Shown: positions 48,730 through 58,305, numbered from the stretch's first letter. The stretch: 64,000 bases of DNA from Hymenobacter arizonensis (GCF_900115775.1 NZ_FOXS01000006.1:310001-374000), one strand, 5' to 3'. Notes: a model not told the origin generated them from the letters alone. Made by a program: numbers and translations.

Positions 48730-50076
48730 TTGGAAATTCTAACCATGATTGGCCAGCTGCTGCTGGCACTGTCGCTGCTTGTTGGCTTGCACGAATTCGG
48801 CCATTTTGCCTTCGCGAAGCTCTTTAAAATTCGGGTCGATAAGTTTTACATCTTCTTCGACTTCCTGTTTCCCATGCCCAACGTGATGAATTTTGCGCTG
48901 GTGAAAAAGAAGGTGGGCGAGACGGAATACGGCATCGGCTGGTTCCCGCTGGGCGGCTACGTGCAGATTCACGGCATGATAGACGAGACGCAGGACGCCT
49001 CCGCTCTCGCCGGTCCACCCAAAGACGACGAGTTTCGCGGCAAGCCCGCCTGGCAGCGCCTGCTGGTAATGCTTGGCGGCATCATCATGAACGTCATAAC
49101 CGGCATCGTGATTTTCGCAGCCATGACGTTTCACTACGGCGACGTGTTTCTGCCCGCTTCGGAGGCGCGCTACGGCATTCTACCCAACGGCTTAGGCCGG
49201 GAAATTGGCTTCCGGACCGGCGATAAAATCGTAAAAATCAACGGCCGCCCCTTCACCGAGTTCGACGACGTGTACAAGCCCGACGTCATTCTCGGCAACA
49301 ACTCCTTCTACACCGTGGACCGGGGCGGGCAGTTGGTCGATATCAACATCCCCACCAACTTTCTCGACAAGTTTGCCAAGCAAAGCGCCGACAGCCTGCT
49401 GGTGCGCCCCCGCGAAACCTTTGCCGTGGAGCGCGTGGTGCCCGGCGGGGCCGCTGCCAAAGCGGGCCTGCTGGCCGGCGACAAAATCACGACCGTGGGC
49501 GGCCAGCCCGTGCAGTTCTTCGACGAGTTGCAAGCCGCACTGCTCGCTAACAAGGGCAAGAAGACTGAGGTGCTAGTAGAGCGCAACGGCGAAACCCTAC
49601 CGCTGGCCATTGAGGTAAGCGAGTCGGGCCGCATTGGTTTCGAGCGCAAATCGACGCTGAAGCTGGGCACGCGCAGCTATAGCTTGGCCGAGTCCATCCC
49701 ACAGGGCGTAGACAAGGCGTTTGGGGTGATTGGCCTGCAGGCCCGTGCCTTCGGCAAAATCTTCCGCCGCGAAATTTCTGCTTCGGAGAGCCTGGGCGGA
49801 CCCGTGGAAATTGCCCAGCAGTTTGGCGGTACCTGGGAGTGGCAGCACTTCTGGGGCCTGGCCGCGGGCCTGAGCATGGTGCTCGCTTTCATGAACCTGC
49901 TCCCCATTCCGGCCCTCGATGGCGGCCACGTGGTGTTCCTGCTCTACGAAATGATTCTGCGCCGCAAGCCTTCGGACAAGTTCCTGGAAGGCGCCCAGCG
50001 CGTGGGCACCATGCTGATTCTGGCGCTGATGGCCTACGTCATCATCCTCAAGCCCTTGCTGAAAATCATTTCTTAA
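48730..50076 (+). CDS. rseP: RIP zinc metalloprotease RseP (site-2 protease)
   Basis: This intramembrane protease cleaves anti-sigma factors and remnant signal peptides. The 448-residue protein has the zinc motif HEFGH near residue 22 in the first transmembrane helix, GWFPLGGYVQIHG, a PDZ domain (about 230-310, VVPGGAAAKAGLLAGDKITT) and the C-terminal membrane motif MNLLPIPALDGGHVVF containing the third zinc ligand. The TTG at 48730 gives MEILTMIGQ, matching the M-E start of related proteins. The alternative ATG at 48745 removes five residues. Confidence 0.95.
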   Translation: MEILTMIGQLLLALSLLVGLHEFGHFAFAKLFKIRVDKFYIFFDFLFPMPNVMNFALVKKKVGETEYGIGWFPLGGYVQIHGMIDETQDASALAGPPKDDEFRGKPAWQRLLVMLGGIIMNVITGIVIFAAMTFHYGDVFLPASEARYGILPNGLGREIGFRTGDKIVKINGRPFTEFDDVYKPDVILGNNSFYTVDRGGQLVDINIPTNFLDKFAKQSADSLLVRPRETFAVERVVPGGAAAKAGLLAGDKITTVGGQPVQFFDELQAALLANKGKKTEVLVERNGETLPLAIEVSESGRIGFERKSTLKLGTRSYSLAESIPQGVDKAFGVIGLQARAFGKIFRREISASESLGGPVEIAQQFGGTWEWQHFWGLAAGLSMVLAFMNLLPIPALDGGHVVFLLYEMILRRKPSDKFLEGAQRVGTMLILALMAYVIILKPLLKIIS

Positions 50077-50175
50077 GTGCTGCAATTGTAAATTGGTGAG
50101 TTAGTGAATTGATTTTGGCCCTCAAGGGTCTTACAATTCACTAGCCCACCTTTTCATTTATCCCCTCCCCTAGCC

Positions 50176-50679
50176 ATGCGCTTGCTTTCCGTTCTTGCGG
50201 TTTTGCTTTTGCTGCTTCCTTTAGCGGGGGCCGCCCCGGCCCTCCACGCCTACCACTCCTCGCTGACGGAGCTGCGCTACAACGCCGCCAAAAAGCAACT
50301 GGAGCTATCGGTGAAGGTGTTTACGGACGACTTTGAGAAGGCGCTTTCCGAAGGCCAGCCCACGCCGGTGAGCCTGAGCGCCGCGGGGCCGCGCCCGCTG
50401 GCGCTGGCCTCGGCATACTTGCAGCGCACCCTCAAGTTCAGCACCGCAGCCGGGGCGCCGCTGCCGTTGCAGCTGCTGGGCATGCAGGCCGAGAACGATG
50501 GCTACTGGCTGTATTGCAAAGTGCCGCTGCCAGGGCCTGTGCCCAGCGTGCAGCTGCGCCAGGGTCTGCTACTCGATGTATTCAGCGACCAGATGAACAT
50601 CGTGAACATCGAAGCCGGCGACAAAAAGCAGAGCGTCCTTTTCCGCGTCGGCCACGAGCAGGAGTTGCTGACCTGGTAG
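50176..50679 (+). CDS. DUF6702-like secreted protein
   Basis: The 167-residue protein has an N-terminal signal peptide (LLLLLPLAGAAPA). The mature part begins HAYHSSLTELRYNAAKKQLE and contains LSVKVFTDDFEKALSE, the pattern I associate with the Bacteroidota DUF6702 family. It is predicted to be periplasmic and mostly beta strand, with unknown function. It lies downstream of rseP in the same direction, possibly as a separate unit. It converges with the DUF2461 gene. Confidence 0.75.
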   Translation: MRLLSVLAVLLLLLPLAGAAPALHAYHSSLTELRYNAAKKQLELSVKVFTDDFEKALSEGQPTPVSLSAAGPRPLALASAYLQRTLKFSTAAGAPLPLQLLGMQAENDGYWLYCKVPLPGPVPSVQLRQGLLLDVFSDQMNIVNIEAGDKKQSVLFRVGHEQELLTW

Positions 50680-50721
50680 CAGGGCCTGCGTCTCAACGAG
50701 CCCTGGTAAACCACGCCTGGG

Positions 50722-51387
50722 CTACGAAATAGCCCCGCGCAAAAACTGGCAAAACGGCACCATTGCCCGAAACACCTCCAGCACGTGCGCCCGAAAGTCT
50801 TCGTGGTTGAGCACGTCGGCATCCGGCATCTGGTGGGCGGCTACGAAGCTTTTATGCTTCAGCAGCTCGATATCCGGGTGTTCGATGGGGTAGCTGGCGG
50901 GCGATTTTTTGAGCTTGTCGCCGCCCATGCTCCCGAAGTAGCGCTGGAAATCGGGCGCGGCGAGTAGGGCTTTCAGCTCATCGGCGTTGTAATCGATTTC
51001 CTGGCGGATGGCGGCTAGCTGGGCTTTATCGGGCTGGTAAAGGCCGCCAGCTACCATGGTATTGCCATTGGGGCCGAGCTGCAGGTAGTAGCCGGGAGAG
51101 TCGACTTCCTTGCCGGCGCCGGCAGTGAAATACACCGAGAAGTGGGTTTTGTAGGGGTCCTTGTTTTTGCTGAAACGCACGTCGCGATAGATGCGGAAGA
51201 TGCTGGTGCGGCCTTCGGGCCCGGCCAGTACGGGGTCGATTTTGGCCAGCTCCCGGGCCCAGAATTCTGCATCTTCCACAAACTGGGCGCGCAGCTGGTC
51301 ATAGGTGGCTTTGCGCTCCTGAAACCAAGGCCGGTCGTTGTGTTTAGCCAGGGCGCTGAGGAAGGTGAAGAGGGGTTTGAGCTGCAT
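50722..51387 (-). CDS. DUF2461 domain protein
   Basis: The 221-residue cytoplasmic protein matches the DUF2461/TIGR02453 family: LFTFLSALAKHNDRPWFQER at the N-terminus, RIYRDVRFSKNKDPYKTHFS (about residues 65-85), then GPNGNTMVAGGLYQPDKAQL and the later region with basic residues. The family is widespread, but its function is not established. Start and length are normal. It converges with the DUF6702 gene at a 42-bp gap. Confidence 0.87.
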   Translation of the reverse strand: MQLKPLFTFLSALAKHNDRPWFQERKATYDQLRAQFVEDAEFWARELAKIDPVLAGPEGRTSIFRIYRDVRFSKNKDPYKTHFSVYFTAGAGKEVDSPGYYLQLGPNGNTMVAGGLYQPDKAQLAAIRQEIDYNADELKALLAAPDFQRYFGSMGGDKLKKSPASYPIEHPDIELLKHKSFVAAHQMPDADVLNHEDFRAHVLEVFRAMVPFCQFLRGAIS

Positions 51388-51410
51388 GAATTTGGTGAAG
51401 TGAGACGTTC

Positions 51411-51592
51411 AAACTCCCCTCCTTGGATAAGGAGGGGACGCCGCCGCGAAGGGGCGGCTGGGGTGTTTGGATTCGTTGAACGATACCTGAACGATACCCG
51501 CTTGAGTCGTTCGGGTGTCGTTCAACGAATCCAACCACCCCCGTTCGAGCCCTTGGCTCGAACATCCCCTCCTTATCCAAGGAGGGGAGTTT
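51411..51592. repeat. nested inverted repeats between DUF2461 and the YncE-type gene
   Basis: The outer arms 51411-51438 (AAACTCCCCTCCTTGGATAA...) and 51565-51592 are exact complements. Inside lies a second pair, 51469-51496 and 51508-51532 (GGATTCGTTGAACGA / TCGTTCAACGAATCC). The outer arms contain CCCCTCCTT/AAGGAGGGG mini-hairpins. Confidence 0.85.
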
Positions 51593-51604
51593 TTTGTTCA
51601 ATAC

Positions 51605-54079
51605 CTAGTCGTCATCTTCCTCCTCTCCTTCGTGTTTTGTTTTGGCTTCGCGCACGGCGGCGCTGCGCCTTGGCGCAGACATTTGGCTGTGTTCGCCCCG
51701 AATGGCCTGCCAGATGTTCTCATTGAAGGCAAGGTCGGGCGCGGCGTCTTCGCGGCTGAAATCGAACTTCTCGGCGCGCCGGGCGGGGGCGTTGTAGGCG
51801 GTGTTGCGCACGTCGAGGGGCGTGGTGGCCGGGCGTAGCACGTAGGGCGCGAAGTTGGGCTTGGAGGTGAAGCAGGCCCAGAGCGGCACGGCAGCGGCGT
51901 CGTACTGGCTCATGGGTGGCAGGCCGAGAATGAGCTCCAGCGTGCGCAACATGCCGGAGGTGGTGTAAGCGGTGTGCACCACGGTGTGGCGCCGGATGTA
52001 GGGCCCCACCAAGTAGGCCGTGGAGCGGTGGGCGTCGACGTGGTCGGGGCCGTTCTGGGCGTCGTCTTCGATTATCATTACCACCGACTCTTTCCAGATG
52101 GGGCTTTTCGAGAGGTGTTCCAGCATCCGACCCAGGGCCAGGTCATTGTCGGCGGCGTAGGAAAGCGGGTGCAGGGCGCCTTTGATTGCGCCTAGCGTGT
52201 GGTCGTTGGGTAGACGAACAATGCTGAGGTCGGGCACTTTATTGATGGCTACCAGGCTATCGAAATCATGCTCCCACACTTTCTCCCGGTCTACGTCGAG
52301 GATGTTCATATCGAAGCCCGCGTACTTTTTGCAGTAGACGTTCTGTAGCGACGGTACGCCGGCCTTGCCCTTATACACAAACTCGCCGTAGGAGCGGAAG
52401 GTGCGGCCGGCGCGTCGGCAATAGTCCCACAGAAAGCCGTCTTTGGGCTCGGCTACCTCGCCGCGGCGGCCTTCGAAGTCGTAGTCGCCGCCGCGGCCGC
52501 TGTAGTTGCTGGGCCAGCTTTTCTCCACAAAATCCGTGGCGTAAGCGGCCGTGCTCCAGTTGTGGCCGTCGGCACTGACTTCGGCATCGACGTAGAAATT
52601 ATCGAGCAGCACAAACTCCCGCGTCAGGGCGTGGTGGTTGGGCGTCACCTTCTCCGGAAACAGGCACAGGCTGATGTCGCCATTGCCGGCCGGCACATCG
52701 CCGAGCACCTGGTCGTAAGTACGGTTTTCCTTGATGATGTAGAACACATGCTTGATGGGCGACTTATCGCCCACGCGCTGCGGTACGGGGTTGCCGGGCG
52801 GTACGTCGGGTAAGGCTTGGCGGTCTTTCGTGAAGGGCGTATTGGCATACACCTGGGCCGAGAACGTGGCCAGCGCCGCTGCATCGGGCAGCGGGAGGCG
52901 CGCCAGGGAGCTGCTCATCAGCCCCCCGATGTAGCCCGAACCCGTCTCGCCCACATCGCGGATGGGGTTGGGGCCGGTGGGGTTGGGTTTGGACGTCTGG
53001 CCTTTGCCGTTGACCACCATCAGCTGCGAGCCGGCCACGCGCACCGCGGTGGGGTACCAGCCGGTGGGCACGAAGCCCAGGGGCCGGCTGGCGCGGGGCT
53101 CGCGCACGTCGAACACGGCCAGGCAGTTGTTGTCGGCGTTGGCGATGAAGAGCTGGGCATCGTCGGCGGTCAGGGCCACGCTGTTGGGCGTGCTGCCGAT
53201 GGGCGAGGCGGGAAACAGGGCCGTGTTCAGCGTTTCCGTAACCCGGCCCTGGCGGGTGTCGATGATGGAAACCGAGTTGCTGTTGGCGTTGGCCACGAAC
53301 AAGCGGCGGCCGTCGCGGGTCAGGGCCATGTCGTTGGGGTGGCTTTCTACTTCGATGCTGGGCAGGAGCTTTTGGCTGGCGATGTCGTAAGGCACCACCG
53401 CGTGGCCGCCCCACAGGCTGATGTAGAGGCGGGTGCCATCGGGGCTGAGCAACACGGCGTAGGCTTCGGCTGGCAGCTTGAGCGTGCGCAGTATCCGGCG
53501 CGTTTTCAGGTCGAAGGTGTAGAGCGAATTGTCTTCCCGCGTCACGGCGTAGAGCAGGTTGCGGCGGCCGTCTACCACGAGGCCGGCCACGCCGATTTTT
53601 TGCTTGGGCCATCTGTCGCCGAGCACCAGGGCGCTGTCGGGGCGCAGCTTCTGGCCCTCCACCCGGAAGCTGTGGATACGGTTGTGCTGGCCACCCGAGG
53701 CGTAGAGGCTGCGGCCGTCGGGGGCAAAGGCCAGGCCCATCCAGGCGGCGGGCACCTCGCGGGTGTCGAGCAGCTTGCCGGTGGCTACCTCCAGGAGTTG
53801 AACTGAGTTTTCGCCCCAGCCGGCATTCACCACTGCGGCCAAGCGGCCATCGGGGCTGATTTGCAGGTTGAGGGGCAGGTCGCCGAGGGGCGTGAGCGCG
53901 CCGGCGGGGCTCAGCTTCCAGCCGTTGGGCAGCAGCGTTTGGTTGGTGCCGGCAATGGGACCCGGCAGCACGCCAGGCGCCTCGGGCTCTGCTTTTTTGC
54001 TGGGGTTGCCTGAGCAGCCCAGCAGCATCAGCAAGGGCAGAAAGGGCGCAAAAAATCGCAATTGAGAAGAAAAAAGCAT
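51605..54079 (-). CDS. bifunctional YncE-like beta-propeller / alkaline-phosphatase-superfamily phosphoesterase lipoprotein
   Basis: From ATG 54079 (MLFSSQLRFFAPFLPLLMLL) the protein has 824 residues, with a lipobox (LLMLLGCS). The first half is a YncE-type seven-bladed propeller: NLQISPDGRLAAVVNAGWGE, TRDGRRLFVANANSNSVSII, LTADDAQLFIANADNNCLAV. The second half is a phosphoesterase-family domain (HVFYIIKENRTYDQVLGDVP, SADGHNWSTAAYATDFVEKS, VMIIEDDAQNGPDHVDAHRS) with acidic and histidine residues suitable for two metals. It is presumably outer-membrane anchored or periplasmic; the substrate is unknown. A -7-like TACCTTCG lies near 54121-54128 upstream. Confidence 0.88.
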   Translation of the reverse strand: MLFSSQLRFFAPFLPLLMLLGCSGNPSKKAEPEAPGVLPGPIAGTNQTLLPNGWKLSPAGALTPLGDLPLNLQISPDGRLAAVVNAGWGENSVQLLEVATGKLLDTREVPAAWMGLAFAPDGRSLYASGGQHNRIHSFRVEGQKLRPDSALVLGDRWPKQKIGVAGLVVDGRRNLLYAVTREDNSLYTFDLKTRRILRTLKLPAEAYAVLLSPDGTRLYISLWGGHAVVPYDIASQKLLPSIEVESHPNDMALTRDGRRLFVANANSNSVSIIDTRQGRVTETLNTALFPASPIGSTPNSVALTADDAQLFIANADNNCLAVFDVREPRASRPLGFVPTGWYPTAVRVAGSQLMVVNGKGQTSKPNPTGPNPIRDVGETGSGYIGGLMSSSLARLPLPDAAALATFSAQVYANTPFTKDRQALPDVPPGNPVPQRVGDKSPIKHVFYIIKENRTYDQVLGDVPAGNGDISLCLFPEKVTPNHHALTREFVLLDNFYVDAEVSADGHNWSTAAYATDFVEKSWPSNYSGRGGDYDFEGRRGEVAEPKDGFLWDYCRRAGRTFRSYGEFVYKGKAGVPSLQNVYCKKYAGFDMNILDVDREKVWEHDFDSLVAINKVPDLSIVRLPNDHTLGAIKGALHPLSYAADNDLALGRMLEHLSKSPIWKESVVMIIEDDAQNGPDHVDAHRSTAYLVGPYIRRHTVVHTAYTTSGMLRTLELILGLPPMSQYDAAAVPLWACFTSKPNFAPYVLRPATTPLDVRNTAYNAPARRAEKFDFSREDAAPDLAFNENIWQAIRGEHSQMSAPRRSAAVREAKTKHEGEEEDDD

Positions 54080-54269
54080 AAGCCAACAACTCCGCGGAGA
54101 AGCAACCGCGCCAGCCGTCACGAAGGTAGCCAGCCGGCACGACCGAGAAGCGTCAGCACACCGCCTTTTCGCTGCTGGCGCCGACACCACAACGTTTTTC
54201 CTTAAGTGTAAAATAGAAACACTTGAATGTCGTTGTAAGTGCATTCACCCCTTTTTCTGGTTGGTTGCT

Positions 54270-55055
54270 ATGCTGCGTTTGCGTCGTTTTTTGTGCTGCG
54301 TGCTCTTGCTATTCCCTTTATCTCAACTGCTGGCGCAGTCTTGTACGCCGCCCGTTGAAACCACCGTGCTAGGGCAAGCCGGGCCTACCGAGGGGCCGTT
54401 TTGGCAGCAGCAGCTCCAGTTTGTGCGGGTGCGAATGGCGCAGGCCGGCACCGGCCCCGTAGTGGCCGACCGCCTCCGCGCCCACAAGCTCGACCCGCGG
54501 CGGCTCGAAATTTTTCTGCGCGTCATTAAAACCAACCGGGAGTTGGAGGTCTGGGCGCGCAACCAGGGCGCCGGACCGTTTGCACTGCTACAGACCTATC
54601 CGCTGGCGGCCACGTCGGGCAAGCTGGGCCCCAAGCGTCGCGCCGGCGACCGCCAAGTGCCCGAAGGCTTTTATGAAATTGACCGCTTTAACCCCCAAAG
54701 CAGCTACCACCTTTCGCTGGGCCTCAACTACCCCAATGCCGCCGACCGCGCCCTGGGCGAGCCCGACCCCGGCGGCGACATTTTCATCCACGGCGGCGAA
54801 GTCACCATTGGCTGCCTGCCCATCACCGATATTGGGATTGAGGAAGTGTACCTGCTGGCCGTGGCGGCGCGGGCGGCGGGCCAGGGCATCATTCCGGTGC
54901 ACATCTTTCCCTTTCCGCTCAATGAAAAGGAATTAGCCAAGCGTGCCGCTAGTCCGCACCAAGCCTTCTGGCGGGGGCTGATGACGGGCTACACCTACTT
55001 CGAACAGCACCACGAAGCCGCGGAACTGGCCCGCCTGTCGGTGGCCGGAAAGTGA
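54270..55055 (+). CDS. L,D-transpeptidase (YkuD/YafK-type)
   Basis: The 261-residue secreted protein (signal peptide FLCCVLLLFPLSQLLAQS) has the YkuD-type catalytic core. It reads DIFIHGGEVTIGCLPITDIG (about residues 170-190), with the active-site His and Cys in the HGG...(S/T)xGC pattern. Upstream is FLRVIKTNRELEVWARN and DRQVPEGFYEIDRFNP, matching the YafK branch. Such enzymes form or trim 3-3 crosslinks in peptidoglycan or attach lipoproteins. The start is ATG 54270; an in-frame TTG three codons earlier is less likely. It is divergent from the YncE-type gene. Confidence 0.87.
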   Translation: MLRLRRFLCCVLLLFPLSQLLAQSCTPPVETTVLGQAGPTEGPFWQQQLQFVRVRMAQAGTGPVVADRLRAHKLDPRRLEIFLRVIKTNRELEVWARNQGAGPFALLQTYPLAATSGKLGPKRRAGDRQVPEGFYEIDRFNPQSSYHLSLGLNYPNAADRALGEPDPGGDIFIHGGEVTIGCLPITDIGIEEVYLLAVAARAAGQGIIPVHIFPFPLNEKELAKRAASPHQAFWRGLMTGYTYFEQHHEAAELARLSVAGK

Positions 55056-55498
55056 GCAGCCAGTAGCGCCAGCCGGTCTTCGCTCCGCTGGCTCGCTTAC
55101 TTGCCAGGGTGTTACGCTCACGTCAGTAATGCTAGCGCTGACATCAGCTACCGAAGCGGCTGAGCCGATTGCTGCTGAAGCTGCTTCCCCTTTTCTTCCG
55201 TTTAGTGGTATTGTTCTGCCCCCCCGGAAACTCGGTGGGTTGGCCTTTTGTGTCTATTCTTATGCCGCAGGCGCTGCTGGAGGCGCGCGCTTACCTCCAG
55301 CCAATGCAGGCTGGCACAGCTCGCAGAAGCCGCGCTGAAGCATCTTTGCCGCGCTGCTTCTGCTGCTCGCGTCGATAAGAGCAACTCCAGCCAACGCTTC
55401 GATAAGTTCAGCATGACGTTATTATTGACCCCTGCTCCTTTAAACACCAGCCGGCACGATTTTTTCGTTTACCCCGCCAACAACCTGCTTTTTCCGTT
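55056..55498. other. gene-free region with decayed repeat remnants
   Basis: Fragments at about 55335-55420 (GAAGCATCTTTGCCGC..., CGATAAGTTCAGCATGACG) resemble single arms of the GTCATGC-family inverted repeat, with intact partner arms missing. No ORF with coding character was recognised. Confidence 0.45.
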
Positions 55499-56596
55499 AT
55501 GAAACGCCTTCTTTTCGTTGTCCTTCCTCTCCTGCTTTCCTTCTCAGCCCGCGCCCAGCGCCCCACCGACATCTGGTATTTCGGCCAGCAGGCCGGCCTC
55601 ACCTTCGCCGATGGCAACACCCCCAAGCCCCTCAACGACGGCAAGATGACCACCTACGAGGGCTGTGCCGTGGCCACCAGTTACCGGGGCGAACTGCTTT
55701 TTTACACCAATGGCGAAACCGTGTGGAACCGCAAGCACCAAATCATGCCCAACGGCCGCAAGCTCATGGGCAGCGGCAGCAGCACGCAGTCGGCCCTTAT
55801 CGTGCCCGACCCGGGCTCGGGCAACATCTTCTACATCTTCACGGTAGCGCCGCAGGGCACCCCCGAAGGCCTGCGCTACTCCATCGTCGACATGACCCGC
55901 GACAACGGCTTCGGCGACCTGCCGCGCCTGAACCTGCTGCTCATTCAGCCGGTGGCCGAAAAGCTGGCCGCCGTGCGCCACACCAACGGCCGCGATACCT
56001 GGGTGGTGGCCCACCGCTGGAACTCCAACGCCTTCGTATCATACCTCGTCACGGCCGAGGGCGTAGCCGGCAAGCCCATTATGAGCAACGTGGGCAGCAT
56101 GAACGCCGGCCCCGGCCGCAACGCCATTGGGGCCCTCAAGTTCTCGCCCGACGGCCGCCGCCTGGCCGCCGCGCTGTGGCGCGAGAGCAACAAGTTTGAG
56201 CTGTACGATTTCGACCGCAGTACCGGCAAGGTGAGCAACCCCAGCAGTTTCGGCCCCTTTGCGGAGGCTTATGGCGTCGAGTTCTCACCCGATGGCACCA
56301 AGCTCTACGGCACCTGCAATGGCGTGGGCGGCGGCCAAACTGAAATCTGGCAGTTTGACCTCCGAACTAAGGATAAGCTGCTGGTCGGCAAGTCGGCCAA
56401 CCGCAAAATCGGCGCCCTGCAGAGCGGACCCGACGGCCGCATCTACGTTGCCCGCGAAGACAACCCCAACCTGGGCGTAATTCAAAACCCCAATGCCCTG
56501 GGCAAGGACTGCCAGTACGTAGACGAAGGCCTGAAGCTTGGTGGCCGCCGCAGCAAACTGGGCCTACCCACTTTCGTGGTCGTGCCCCAAAACTGA
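55499..56596 (+). CDS. secreted beta-propeller protein
   Basis: The 365-residue protein has a signal peptide (LLSFSARAQ). The mature part starts RPTDIWYFGQQAGLTF, a motif common at the start of large Bacteroidota surface proteins, here followed only by propeller blades (GALKFSPDGRRLAAALWRES, YGVEFSPDGTKLYGTCNGVG, LQSGPDGRIYVARED). No PKD repeats and no C-terminal T9SS sorting domain are present, so it is probably periplasmic or released. It looks like a short stand-alone version of the N-terminal module of those surface proteins. Function unknown. Confidence 0.75.
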   Translation: MKRLLFVVLPLLLSFSARAQRPTDIWYFGQQAGLTFADGNTPKPLNDGKMTTYEGCAVATSYRGELLFYTNGETVWNRKHQIMPNGRKLMGSGSSTQSALIVPDPGSGNIFYIFTVAPQGTPEGLRYSIVDMTRDNGFGDLPRLNLLLIQPVAEKLAAVRHTNGRDTWVVAHRWNSNAFVSYLVTAEGVAGKPIMSNVGSMNAGPGRNAIGALKFSPDGRRLAAALWRESNKFELYDFDRSTGKVSNPSSFGPFAEAYGVEFSPDGTKLYGTCNGVGGGQTEIWQFDLRTKDKLLVGKSANRKIGALQSGPDGRIYVAREDNPNLGVIQNPNALGKDCQYVDEGLKLGGRRSKLGLPTFVVVPQN

Positions 56597-56706
56597 TTTT
56601 CAAATCTGCTCAGCGACATAAAAAACGTCATGCTGAACGGAGCCAAATCGAAGGTCGCTTTAAGCAAGCATCTCGCTCGCTTTGTTGCTCGCTTCGTTAC
56701 TATACG

Positions 56707-56798
56707 CGTCTGTCATGCTGAGCCTGCGAAGCACCTTATCACGCCTCAACGATTCGTTCCGCGGCGATAAGATGCTTCCTTCGTCAGCATGGCAGACG
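56707..56798. repeat. inverted repeat, GTCATGC/GAAGCATC family, with an adjacent solo arm
   Basis: Arms 56707-56740 (CGTCTGTCATGCTGAGCCTG...) and 56766-56798 pair with several changes. A further unpaired half-element (AACGTCATGCTGAACGGAGC...AAGCATCTCGC) lies just upstream, at about 56625-56680. Confidence 0.75.
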
Positions 56799-56892
56799 AT
56801 TGGGTTTACGACCACACGCGAGAGGCTTGCCTACGGCGACCTACAGTTAGGCTTCGCTCAGCTTGACAGATGCAGTAGGGAAGCCAATTAGC

Positions 56893-58305
56893 CTACTTCT
56901 CCCCGCCAAACTTGAAGCGCAGTACTCCAAGCGCCATGGAGTAGTAGGGCGACTTTTCGCTGGAAAACCCGAACACGTCGCGCGTGCTAATGCCAGCCTC
57001 CCAAATCGGTGTGACCAGCGTGACGCCCAGCGGCAGGTTGGTGCCGAAGCCAGCACCACCGCTGACGCCGCTGCTCAGACGCAGCCAGCGCGTGGGCTTA
57101 AAATCAACACCCAGGCCCAGGAAAGGCGATGTCAGGTTGCCGGCTACTTTGTTAAGCGGGGCGGTAAAATCGACCCCGGCTTCGAGCAGGCTGCTGATGC
57201 GTACGCCGGCGCCCAGGCGTAGCTTGGCCGGCAAGGCGGCAGTGCGCTCCTGCTGGCCATCGTAGGTAAAGAGGTTGTTCTGGTCGGTATCGAACTGCTT
57301 CACCACTTCTTTGAGCACGTCGTAAGTTTCGAGGCCTGAGGCGGATGTGGGCTTAAGCTGTTGGTCGGCGGCGGTTACCACGTTGCCGTTCCAGGTCATA
57401 GAGCCCAGGTCGGTGAACGACGCGCCGACGCGCACAAATTTGCCTATTTCGGCAGCCAGCCCCAGGTCGTAGCCGTGGCCGCGACCCACTGGCTTCAGCC
57501 CCGAGCCCATTTCGCGGCGGAAGTTTGGGTTGTTCGCCAGGGCGCTATAATCAACTCCCAGAAGCGGAGTCAAGGCCGAGTAGGCCGTTAAGTTTCCGTC
57601 TTCGGCCCGGATATCGGCAACGCCAAAGCCCTGGATATAGCGGTAGCCCGCCCCAGCGGAAAGCTTGAAGCCTACTTTGTCGAGCACAAGCATACCGTAC
57701 GACACGTTGTATTCGCTGGTCCAGGCGAACTGAATGGCGGTGCCGTCCAGAAAATTTGACAACAGCGGGGCCGGTTGTGAACCGGTGCCCGTGGTGGGAT
57801 AATAGGGCTGAATGCTGGCGGCATCCTTGCCGTTGATGATGACATCGGCCGCGTTGCGGTTTAGGGCCAGGTGCGCGCTCATGCGCTGGCGGTTGCTGAA
57901 GGCCAGGCCACCCAGGCCGTTGGGCAGGCTCACGGCCACCCCCAGCGTGGTAGCGTCGACGTTCAGATTAAAGGCATTGTCGCCCGAAAAACCATCGACC
58001 AAAGCGCTACGGTCGGCGGGGCTGATGGCATCGGTGCGCTCAAAAATGATGCGCTCGAAGAAGGTTTGGCTCAAGGAGCGAGAAGCCACGCCCAGGCCCA
58101 CCTCGCCAATGGTGAACGACACCGCCGATTCGCCGGTGCGGCCCAAGTTGGCGGGGTTCACGCCGATGGCCTGGTAGCCCTGGGCAAACGTGTTAATGAC
58201 CCCGCCCCGGCCGGTCGCCGAAAAGTTGCTGAGCTCGTTTTGGGCGCGCACGGCGGCGGGCAGCGCCAGCAGGGCGACCAGGGGTAGAAGACGAAGGGAT
58301 TTCAT
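56893..58305 (-). CDS. DUF5723-like outer-membrane beta-barrel protein
   Basis: The 470-residue protein has a signal peptide (LALPAAVRAQ), followed by NELSNFSATGRGGVINTFAQ and AIGVNPANLG, a pattern shared with PorV/FadL-like and DUF5723 proteins of the Bacteroidota. The rest alternates short beta strands and ends in LGVLRFKFGGEK. An outer-membrane barrel is the most likely structure. The cargo or role is unknown. It is a single gene, divergent from meaB. Confidence 0.72.
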   Translation of the reverse strand: MKSLRLLPLVALLALPAAVRAQNELSNFSATGRGGVINTFAQGYQAIGVNPANLGRTGESAVSFTIGEVGLGVASRSLSQTFFERIIFERTDAISPADRSALVDGFSGDNAFNLNVDATTLGVAVSLPNGLGGLAFSNRQRMSAHLALNRNAADVIINGKDAASIQPYYPTTGTGSQPAPLLSNFLDGTAIQFAWTSEYNVSYGMLVLDKVGFKLSAGAGYRYIQGFGVADIRAEDGNLTAYSALTPLLGVDYSALANNPNFRREMGSGLKPVGRGHGYDLGLAAEIGKFVRVGASFTDLGSMTWNGNVVTAADQQLKPTSASGLETYDVLKEVVKQFDTDQNNLFTYDGQQERTAALPAKLRLGAGVRISSLLEAGVDFTAPLNKVAGNLTSPFLGLGVDFKPTRWLRLSSGVSGGAGFGTNLPLGVTLVTPIWEAGISTRDVFGFSSEKSPYYSMALGVLRFKFGGEK

